Part shown: positions 13,623 through 25,600 of the stretch, in pieces
Position numbering within the stretch: position 1 is the first letter of the stretch
Layout of the letters: each line of letters begins with the position of its first letter
Source: Meghimatium bilineatum
Lineage: Eukaryota > Mollusca > Gastropoda > Stylommatophora > Philomycidae
Assembly: GCA_034231615.1 (NCBI GenBank)
Contig: CM067306.1
Coordinates: forward strand, 67,363,579 to 67,427,578
Direction of reading: 5' to 3'
DNA length: 64,000 bases
Program-made: the position numbers and the translations under genes
Notes under the pieces: generated by a model
Told to the model about the DNA's origin: nothing
Database searches by the model: none
What the model saw: only the letters and a program-made list of their open reading frames with translations

Positions 13623-16600
13623 TGCAAATAACTCACCAGAGCACACAGATCAGACTGGAGACCAAGTCTGTCTTTAGGTGGTAGAGACAAATCTTTGACT
13701 GCTGGTATAAGTGCATCCAGCATCTCGCTGGTGTACATCACACGGTATACACCCACTGTCCCTGCATTCAGCTGTAGGAAGCAATCAAGTGTAACAGTTT
13801 TCTATAGGGAATACTCAACAGCTCTCAGTGGGGAATAAGCAACAGTTCTCAATAGGGAATAATGAACAGTTCTCAATAGGGAATAATGAACAGTTCTCAT
13901 TGGGGAATAATGGGCAGTTTTCAATAGGGAATACTCAACAGCTCTCAGTGGGGAATAAGCAACAGTTCTCAATAGGGAATAATGAACAGTTCTCAGTTAT
14001 TGACTGCAAATTCTCTGTTGGAATCAATCCAGAGCACTAAAATTAAAATTTAGAATTGAACTTGAATATACCCAAACATTTCTCAGTCACTGTCCATCAA
14101 TGGATACTATAAATGAAAGTCTTCAGCATTAGACAAGAACTTGAACATACTCAAAAATCACTCATTGCCCTCATCATTAGAATTAGACAGAATTAGTAGC
14201 AAAAAATACAAATATATTGAGGCCAATCAACATAAAATGTCACTTTATTGACAAGTATGTGCATCACTTCTTACAGCATGGCTGCAATATCTGCACCTTA
14301 CAACATTCATGTTTGCTACTATCATTTGTCTATTTCTGGTGTAGACAGTGCAGATAAACACCAATACCACATTTCAATTACACTAAACACAATAATTTAT
14401 CTCTATAGTACTTACGAAAAACACAAGGTCAATCAAGACTTCACAATATAAACAAACACACACACTATCAGACTCAATGAATAAAGATAGCAGTATTCAA
14501 GACAGTTTCAACATTTCAACCTGTACGGTAAAGCTGATCAACCTTGTGTTTTACATAAGCATTCTTGCTATACAGTTTTACAGAAGTCTCACTTAATCTG
14601 CACAATGCAATCTATGTAAATAGACACACACTTCCTGGTGTATTCCGCTCAACTTGCAGATCTGCGGCTGTCGCTAAACAATTTTGCAACTCCAATAAAA
14701 AGTTTAAATTTAGCTTTTTCTTCCGGGCAAAAATAGAGTGGCACCACTGTTAGCAAATCTAGCTTCCTTGTCTCCTCAAGGACATATGCAAAGCAGATGG
14801 CAGATTGGAGGTAATTTTCTATTTGTAAGAGTAGTACTATCAATTAAATCTAGTTGTAATAGAAGCCATTTTTAGTGAAATTCTTATGGGTTGTGTTTAT
14901 AATTAATGAAGAATTGTTATAAATTATGCTTATTTTCAAAAAATTAATATGAACACGTTAGTTTCATTATGAAATGAAATTGATTAGAATAGGTCTAGAT
15001 TGCATTAGACATTGTTCATTGAAAATACACTTCACTCCTGTGTATGAAACAGACTTTAACTCAGTCCTCCACTCATGTGTATGAAACAGACTTTAACTCA
15101 GTCCTCCACTCCTGTGTATGTTATAGACAAAGTCAACAGTAAATATTACCTTAACCCAATCCCCAGCAGGAATATTGGGAACATCATACACCTGTGTGTC
15201 CTTCTCCATAAGCCCTAACACAACATGCTTGTTTGGTGATGCCTTAGAACTTGCCAGAATAGGAACCATCCACAAGTAACCTTCCATTGGAGAACCATCA
15301 GCAGTAAATTTTGACTGAGTAATAGTTAGCTTCCTGTGACTTCCATCTTGTTCCTGTGTAACCTGTTGTGTGGGAAAATATATTTGTTGTGTAGGTGCAG
15401 ATATTGGTTGTGTGCACACATGTATTAATTGTGTGGGCACAGATATTGATTGTGTGGGCAAACATATTGTGCAGGCAAATATATGGATTGTGTGGACAAA
15501 TATATGGTTCTGTTCTAGGAGACATGCCTACATTTCATACTTTTTATGTAATCTTTGCCAATCAGAAATTGTAAGTAATTTGTGACATCACTCTGCTACT
15601 GCATTCCTAGTTACAAAATGGCTAGCATAATTGTGCTGAACTTGCTTTTGACCAATAAAGTCGTCGTTTGTTTGTTTGTTTTGTGTTCGCTCCATTGTAA
15701 CCATCATGGGTGTCCGTGCGATTTCCGCCGGGAGCATGATTACGTTGTGCCACCGTTATGCGCCTTGTAGGCCTAGCACATCCGATTTCGGCATGCCTTG
15801 ACAATTCGGGTGGGCTACCCGTGGGCGAACCGTTTCTCATCCGTGAGCCTGGTTCCTTAAAGGGAAGAACCTTACCCCTTGTCCAAGTTCGAGTCTCACA
15901 CCACGTTTTTGAGAGCAAGGCATTCTCAAGCTGAGCGTCCTTGTTCCAATAGCGCCTGAGCCCATCAGGTACTGAACCCTTTCTCTCTTCAAGTGTATTT
16001 CCGGTGTAGGAAAACCTGACAGTAGAGTTGGGCCAGGGCTAAATCGTTGTCCCTTTTGTGCCTGAGCCCATCGGGTACTGAACCCTTTCTCTCTGCAAGT
16101 GTACTTCCGGTATAGAAAACCTTGACAGTAGAGTTGGGCCAGGACTACCATCGTTGTCCCTTTCTTGCCTAAGCCCATCGGGTACAGAACCCTTTCTCTT
16201 CGCGAGCATATTTCCGGTTAAGGAAGGCTCGACATTAGAGTTGGATTAGGTCTTCTTGCTTTACCAAACGCCAATGAATGGGCCTGGGTCTCTGCCTGTA
16301 AGGAACACAGGTAACTAGAAGCTCGACTAGAGCTGACGGAGCTTGTAGTTCCCCTTTCCTAGGGACTTTTCACTTTCTATTTGCAGTTCGCGCTGCACTC
16401 TGGCGCTGTTCTGCCCTTTCATTGTTTCATTGTACTCGGTATGAAATATATTTGTTTCTCGCCATGCATCTACCTTTACGTGCATTTTACATTGGCCGCC
16501 CCTCCAATGTTCGGACTGGACTGACTAGCTTCACTGTATGTCGACAGTGTCGCTATATGTGGTGATACTGGTGGTGTCAGAGATATTGTCTGCCTCTTGT

Positions 16601-19600
16601 GCAGTCAAATCTCTTTCCATCTGCTACCTCCACATTCTCGGACACAATCCCCAAAAGATTTGGCCAGAATCAGCTCGAGCTGCTGTATTTCTGTTTCCAG
16701 GGTGCACCGCGTGGAGGTACATTTGGGATCTTGGTTATCTGCTAACCCTGGGTCCGCTTAGAGCAATACGTTCCCTTTGCACCCCAAGTCGTCGTTAACA
16801 TTGCAAGGCATGTTCCCAGATCAAAGATATATGTGGTGGACATACTACGATCATATGTCCACCATGTATATCTTTTTTTTATAAAATGATGCAGGAAGCA
16901 CTGTGTGGGCACCAGGAACTGCACTGTGTGAGCACCAGGAACTGCACTGTGTGAGCACCAGGAACTGCACTGTGTGAGCACCAGGAACTGCACTGTGTGA
17001 GCACCAGGAACTGCACTGTGTGAGCACCAGGAACTGCACTGTGTGAGCACCAGGAACTGCACTGTAAAAAGCAGAATCAGCAGATTGAGCTGGTGCGGTA
17101 AAGAACAAACACCGGGGGTTGGTGTTTAGTATTTAACACCAGGGAAATAATTCATAAAAACACAGCCGAAGATGGATGTGTCGGATCATTGGTGCAAATA
17201 AAACGCTGAAACAACGAATTTCCATTTTCTGGACTATGTCCTGCTGGAAATCTAGTTGGACCATTGTCCTGCTACAAGAGAGATCCAGTGGGAGTTTGAG
17301 AATGAACGCTGAGGTTGAAGGAAAATCCATAAAAACATGGATAACACAATTTTATTCTACTTTTTAGGTTTTATACTTTATCCCACTGCCTGGAAAAATT
17401 GTAGAGCTGTCTCCTAGAAAAGAAACACTATATTGATTGTGTGGGCAAACATATTGATTGTGTTGGCAAACATATTGATTGTGTGAGCAAACATATTGAT
17501 TGTGTGAGCAAACATATTGATTGTGTGAGCAAACATATTGATTGTGTGAGCAAACATACTGATTGTGTGAGCAAACATATTGATTGTGTGAGCAAACATA
17601 TTGATTGTGTGAGCAAACATATTGATTGTGTGAGCAAACATATTGATTGTGTGAGCAAACATATTGATTGTGTGAGCAAACATATTGATTGTGTTGGCAA
17701 ACATATTGATTGTGTGAGCAAACATATTGATTGTGTTGGCAAACATATTGTGCAGGAAAATATATTGATACTGATGAATTATTGATCTGATATTTTCATT
17801 TCAATTAGTAAAATCTCTGCAGCGGCTTTAATCCTCTGCCCACTAGCCAACCAACCCCTATACCAGGTTTTCTGTGCTTTAATTTCCCTGTGAAACAGAG
17901 GGCTACAGCTGTCATTCTTTAACTGTACCCATGAGGTTCCAATTAATGTGGTCTCTTCCTCCACTGTTCTTCTCTAGGCATTCCTGTGTGTCGACAGTGC
18001 CACTGCATGTTTGGCGAAGTCATGTCGGGAGATATTGACTGTCTCTTTTGCCGTCAATTCTTTCCATCTGCAATCTCCACATTCACGGACATGATATCCA
18101 AAGGTTTCGACAGAACAACATGGATGATTTGATTTCAAACCACTAATATATCTAATCGTTTCGACAGTACAATGTAGATGATCGGCTTTCAAACCACTAG
18201 CTAATTTAAAGAGTTGGGGTTTGCAAAGCAAGCTCACTACTAAATCTGCTACTGAACTAACAAAGCAAGCTAACTACTTACTCTGCTACTGAACTAACAA
18301 AGTAAGCTCACTACTAAATCTGCTACTGAACTGACTTCTTTCTACAAAATACAATTATTTTCTTTATTTTATATCTGAATTCTGAAACATCATGCATCTG
18401 TTTATAGTAATCTATGACCACCAACCTTAAGAACAGGAAATCCCATTTGTTTTGTCCATGTCTTCATCATGCTTCCAACAGGTTTGCCACTGGCTTCTCC
18501 CAAGGCTTCCCACAAATCTTCAGTACATGTATTCTTGTATTGATGCTTGGTCAAGTACATGTTCATACCTTCACGGAAATCCTAAAAACGCACAACAAAC
18601 AATGCATGTTTTAGTAAAAACATAAAACAACCAATGCATGTTTTAGTAAAAACATAAAACAACCAATGCATGTTTTAGTAAAAACATAAAACAACCAATG
18701 CATGTTGTAGTAAAACATAAAATAACCAATGCATGCTTTAGTAAAACATAAAACAAATGATGCATGTTTTAGTAGAAACATAAAACAAACAATGCACGTT
18801 TTCCTGAACATGTAACATTATTCCTTGTTCTAAAAACTCCCTGCAAAGTTAGCAGGTAACTGTATTAAGTAAACATAAAAAATGGGTTGAAATACAGTTT
18901 TACTTAACCTTTAGCATGCTATCGGCACAAATAAATATACAAATCCAGGTGTACTCTGTTCAATACTGTGGTAGCAGAATTGTGAACGTCATTGAGCAGA
19001 TTTGTAACCACAGTTTTAAAAAAAGTTTAAATTCAGCTTTTTCTTTCGAGAAAAGTCATAACACTGCTTGCATTAATCTAGTTTACTTTCAGGTCAAGGT
19101 TGGAAACAACTGGCAAAATGAAGGCATTTTCAGAGTTTGAGTTAGTTTGTTACAATCATCACAAGTCAAGTCGAGTTGATATGGAAGGCATTTTTAGTGA
19201 AATTCTTATGGATTGTGTTTCTAATCATTAGGAATTGTTGGGATTTACGTTTGTTTTCAAAGAACATATTAGTTTCATTATCAAATGACATCGGCAACAT
19301 TAGATCTAGACTATGAATAGAATATAAATACATTGTGTTAGTGTCGCAGGAAATATTCTTAGATCTGCTATTGAAGATGGATTAAGAAGGTTAGTGACAT
19401 CCAAGTGCTTGATTTATTTTCACAGATGATATTATGAGCAGGTTAGTTTGGTTATGAAATAGCATCAGAAATATGATAGGTTTAGGCATTTCTTAAAGGA
19501 ATATATCAGAAGGACAAGAGTGGGAGTGCCCGGATTTTGCTAATCAGGAATTAACACACAAAGATTGATGTTTCAATCAAAATGCCTTCATCAAGAACAC

Positions 19601-22600
19601 AATATAACACACGACGAGTACAGAGCGGCACGGTTCACAATCACATCATAACAGCTAAAAGGCTACACATTGAGCCTGGGAATGACGGCTAAAGCTCCCA
19701 CCACTGCTTAACGGCACATGTGAACTTGCAGCATCCCCACTCAACCCGGGCAAGACATTAGACCTACTTTCTGAGCCTTCATCCATCAAGAAATATTGAT
19801 GCTTAAAAAAAACCTCACTTGACAGATTATAACTAAGGACCTTATGCCAGTTTTATTTGTGCTAATGGCTCGACACATCCAACTTCAGTGACAGTATTAT
19901 GTAAGTTTCTGGTTTTACCAATTCCACTCTGAACGATGGGCGCCCGTAACCGTATCACCAGTAAACCAGTCTGTGCGTCACAATGTGTTTATTAGCATTG
20001 CTCATACAGCACTCTGACATCCATATAAATTGTGGCCAACTTGTGCAATTTTTTGGTTTTCCAATTAACCACAGACTTCCACTAACATTTTATGATGGTT
20101 CTATTCTATCAATGAAGCTTCCTTGACATGGCATAAGTACAAAACTATGTGTGACAGATATTTTATGACTGACCTCATCACCAAGGTACTCGTGCAACAT
20201 TCTAATGACTGATGATCCCTTGCTGTAAGAAATAGCATCAAAGATTTCATCTACTTCTGATGGATGACCAACCTCAACCTATTTGTTTTTTTAAAAAAAC
20301 ATGAATACTACAATACAGAATACACACACAAAAATGTAATTATTCAAAGATAAATCTCACTATACCTTTTCTAAATTGTTATCTTTAACACTTAACCCTT
20401 TGAACCTACGTCCAGTAACTTTGGTCTCACATGATAAGAATATCATTCCCTGACAGGCCGATATACTATTCTCACAGGCTCCTCACAGATTCTACCTTAT
20501 GTTAATAATTGGAATACTCAACTATACACACACAAAACTAACACAGTGAACTACTAATGCATTGTGGGAAGGTATATTTAACAAATGGCATTTGCAGATT
20601 GATACTTTTTTCCCACTCATTCTCAATCTCCCAATGGAAATCTCTTGTAGCAGGAGAATGGTCATGTTAGCTTTCATTCTCAATCTCCCAATGGAACTCT
20701 CTTGTGGCAGTACAATGACCACGTCAGATTTTCAGCAGAATATAGTCCAAAGAATAAATTTGCGTTGCATCATTGTTTTATTTGCGCTAATGACAAAACA
20801 ATTCTGACTTTGGCAGTACATTGAAACTACTTTGTGGTTGCTAATTTCTTTCAGTCAGCTTGGTGGTAGAGTGTTTGGTCTTTCAAACACAACTCTGTAA
20901 AACTTGCTCATGGTTTGAAAGCCACATTGTACTAGTCATGTGATTGAATGTATTCAATCAAACATGTGTCAGGCCGGGTGGAGTAGGCGATGATGATTCT
21001 CCACAACTGTCTGTCTCTTGTGTTAATAAGTTTGATTGGTCATATTCTCACATGCCAAGATGGCAACTAATCCAGCAACTATCCAGAGACAAGTTCATAA
21101 ATTCCTTGATATCGCTGGTCCATCGTCTTCTTGATCATCCTCTTCTTTTCCTTCTTGGTGTTCTGCCCTCAAGAATCAGTCCCTGCCATTATGTTTCTTT
21201 AAGTGTCTAAAAAACTATCTTTCTTCCTTCAGTCATATTACTATTATAAAATGTTAACATGGAACAAGCTAAAATCTGGTGTGCTTCAGAAGATGATGTA
21301 TTAGATATGATTGGATGTGAATATTCTGAAAATTACATCCAATTTTTTCATTTTCTTTTTATGCTTTCATTTTCAAACTATTGCAGATAAACAGGATGTA
21401 GTCTGAACAGTGTGTTGTATCATGGTTTACAGCTCAGCTGTGATGTCTGCACTTTTCAACTTCAGCATGGCTTCTGAGTCATTTTTACACTGTCGAAAGG
21501 GACAGCCGACTCCACCCCATAAACCTACTTAGTCATTTCATACGGCATGCATGACAGGTAAACAAGTTGCAATTCTTTGCTTCCATTTCAGGCACCGACA
21601 AAACATGAGTGATAAAAACTGAATTGAACAATCTTTTGAGAATTGAAATGTCAGAATCAGTTAATGATCAATTGATGTAATCTATAACTACATATAGACC
21701 CAATCATACCAGTCACACACAGTACAACTTTCCAACATTTTACTGCTCCTCCTGATTACTAACCTCAATGGGGTGCAAGGGGAACGCATTGCTCTAGGCG
21801 GACCCAGGGTTAGCAGATAACCAAGATCCCAAATGTACCTCCACGCGGTGCACCCTGGAAACAGAAATACAGCAGCTCGAGCTGATTCTGGCCAAATCAT
21901 TTGGGGATCGTGTCTGAGAATGTGGAGGTAGCAGATGGAAAGAGATTTGACTGCACAAGAGGCAGACAATATCTCCGACACCACCAGCATCACCACATAT
22001 AGCGACACTGTCGACATACAGTGAAGCTAGTCAGTCCAGTCCGAACATTGGAGGGGCGGCCAATGTAAAATGCATGTAAAGGTAGATGCATGGCGAGAGA
22101 CAAATATATTTCATACCGAGTACAATGAAACAATGAAAGGGCAGAACAGCGCTAGAGGGCAGCGCGAACTGCAAATAGAAAGTGAAAAGTCCCTAGGAAA
22201 GGGGAACTACAAGCTCCGTCAGCTCTAGACGAGCTTCTAGTTACCTGTGTTCCTTACAGGCAGAGACCCAGGCCCATTCATTGGCGTTTGGTAAAGCAAG
22301 AAGACCTAATCCAACTCTAATGTCAAGGTTTCCTATACCGGAAGTACACTTGCAGAGAGAAAGGGTTCCGTACCCGATGGGCTCAGGCACAAAAGGGACA
22401 ACGATTTAGCCCTGGCCCGAAACTACTGTCAGGTTTTCCTACACCAGAAATACACTTGAAGAGAGAAAGGGTTCAGTACCTGATGGGCTCAGGCGCTATT
22501 GGGACAAGGACGGTCAGCTCGAGAACACCTTGCTCTCAAACGTGTGGTGTGAGACTCGAACTTGGACAAGGGGTACATGATGTCGGTGAATGACACCTCG

Positions 22601-25600
22601 GCTAAGAGGGCGAAAGAGCCAGGGTCCAACTCCTTTGTCGAGTTCTTCCCCTTAAGGAACCAGGCTCACAGATGAGAAACGGTTCAGTACCCAATGGGCA
22701 CAGGCACAGCACATCCAATTACACGAGGCAAGTTCATAGACAGTAGAACACCTCGTGCGAGTCAGACGAGAGCAAAATTCGTCTGGGCGAAGAGTCGCCA
22801 CTACGCGTGCCTGGAGACAGATATAGAGGCTGTCACAGGCTAAGGGTAGCCCACCCGAATTGTCAAGGCATGCCGAAATTGGATGTGCTAGGCCTACAAG
22901 GCGCATAACGGTGGCACAACGTAATCATGTTCCCGGCGGAAATCGCACGGACACCCATGATGGTTACAATGGAGCGAACACAAAACAAACAAACAAACAA
23001 ACTAACCTCAATAGGACATTTCACTGTCCCTCCTGATCACTAACCTCAATTGGATGACTATTATTCAAAGCATCCATCTCCAGAGCCTGGCCCAAGTCAT
23101 TGTTGACAAACTGTGTCCAGACATCATACTCAGGGAAGCAATAATCCACACACAGATACTCAATCCAGGAGGCAAATCCTTCATTCAGCCACAGATGTGT
23201 CCACCACTCCTTCAAAAACAAGCATCGTTTCATTACTGTTATATGAAAATAAGTCACAGCATGTGTTACACAAAATACTAGTTGATAATGATAAAATCAT
23301 GAAAATACTGCTAATAAAGAAGAATGAGGGCAACACCAATTGACGTTTCAGTATAATACCTTCATCACAGACAATATCGATACAATAACAGATGGGGAAA
23401 AATAAACAATGAAATATTCAAAACAAAATGTGATAGAGAATTTATGTATTACATACAACTAGCAATCTGTCTCTCTTTTTCTGCGATTGTGTCTAGTGCT
23501 AATGGTCTTATCATTTGGGCAGTAGTAGTTCAGGAGATAGAATTCTGTACTGTCTGCTTTTAGGTGGAGCATCTGGTATTCTGCCCCCTCCATATACACT
23601 TCCAGCTGACATGAATTGATATTGTTTTTAACAAGTGTAAGAATTCCACCTTTTCATCCATCCTTTCGGTAGTACCTCTGATTTTAAAGGCTATACTGCT
23701 GCTGAGGTGTGTTTCTTTAATACAGCATACATTAACTTGTTCTTCACACAAGATATTTTCAAGTTCCAATTTTTTACTGTATCCATCTCTTTTGCTGTTG
23801 ACACCCTCAGCATTCCAGTGCATTATTTTTATTGGTCATTCATTTGTTTGGCCAGTAGCTCTATTTCCTTGCCTCCTGGCTCCTCTGGGCAATTGAGGAC
23901 CTCTAGTAATTGAAGTTGGGCCCTTTTGAGGTATAGGGTCTGGAACCATCCCTGCCTGAAAATCCGCCACAGGGCAGGCACTATATTATTGGATATAGAC
24001 ATGTTCCCATTGTGTTTTGTACGTGGCATTCTGATTGTGCGCCTTTTGGCTGGTTGCCTTCAGCACCCTGCTTACATGTGCAGGACTGTGGTCCTGCTCG
24101 AGTGGGAGTGCCCGACCAGTCTTAGTTTCCAGCCCCTGATGGCGAGAAGATTATTAAACAACCATCCACACAAACTATGACTGACCATAGTAACCAGATT
24201 ACTAAAATATCATCCACACAAACTATGACTGATCATAGTAACCAGATTATTAAACTATCATCCACACAAACTATGACTGATCATAGTAACCAGATTATTA
24301 AACTATCATCCACACAAACTATGACTGATCATAGTAACCAGATTATTAATCTATCATCCACACAAACTATGACTAACCATAGTAACCAGATAACTAAACT
24401 ATCATCCACATAAACTAATTACTAACCATAGTAACCAGATAACTAAACTATCAGCCACACAAACTATAAACTATGACTAACCATAGTAACCAGATAACTA
24501 AACTATCAGCCACACAAACTATGACTAACCTTAGTAACCAGATAACTAAACTATCAGCCACACAAACTATGACTAACCATAGTAACCAGATAACTAAGCT
24601 ATCATCCACACAAACTATGACTAACCATAGTAACCAGATAACTAAACTATCATCCACACAAACTATGACTAACCATGGTAACCAGATTACTAAGCTATCA
24701 TCCACACAAACTATGACTAACCATAGTAACCAGATAACTAAACTATCATCCACACAAACTATGACTAACCATGGTAACCAGATTAATAAGCTATCATCCA
24801 CACAAACTATGACTAACCATAGTAACCAGATAACTAAACTATCATCCACACAAACTATGACTAACCATAGTAACCAGATAACTAAACTATCATCCACACA
24901 AACTATGACTAACCATAGTAACCAGATAACTAAACTATCATCCACACAAACTATGACTAACCATAGTAACCAGATAACTAAACTATCATCCACACAAACT
25001 ATGACTAACCATAGTAACCAGATAACTAAACTATCATCCACACAAACTATGACTAACCATAGTAACCAGATAACTAAACTATCATCCACACAAACTATGA
25101 CTAACCATAGTAACCAGATAACTAAACTATCATCCACACAAACTATGACTAACCATAGTAACCAGATAACTAAACTATCATCCACACAAACTATGACTAA
25201 CCATAGTAACCAGATAACTAAACTATCATCCACACAAACTATGACTAACCATAGTAACCAGATAACTAAACTATCATCCACACAAACTATGACTAACCAT
25301 AGTAACCAGATAACTAAACTATCATCCACACAAACTATGACTAACCATAGTAACCAGATAACTAAACTATCATCCACACAAACTATGACTAACCATAGTA
25401 ACCAGATTCCCAAACCACTGATGAGCCAGCTCATGTCCAACAACAAGGGCGACCCATTGCTTGATCCTAGCAGATGAATTCTCAGGGTCCACCAGCAGAG
25501 CTGTCTCTCTGTATGTGATGAGACCCCAATTTTCCATGGCACCTACCAACGAGGACAGAAATAGTATTAGACAAGTCTCGACGTGCATGCTAAACAAGAA

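Noticed and set aside
17414-17785. Repeat-protein frames on both strands in the 21-bp array
   Set aside because: Unit of 21 bp keeps three frames open at once on both strands; no codon bias or start context supports translation.
24160-25407. Possible CRISPR array because of regular repeats
   Set aside because: Direct tandem units without distinct spacers, in a eukaryotic intron. The same holds for all other arrays here.
24451-25542. A 363-codon minus-strand frame and a 334-codon plus-strand frame with a 16-residue repeat
   Set aside because: Both come from the 48-bp tandem array, whose length is a multiple of three. They overlap each other and the real exon 8 in another frame. They are not genes.
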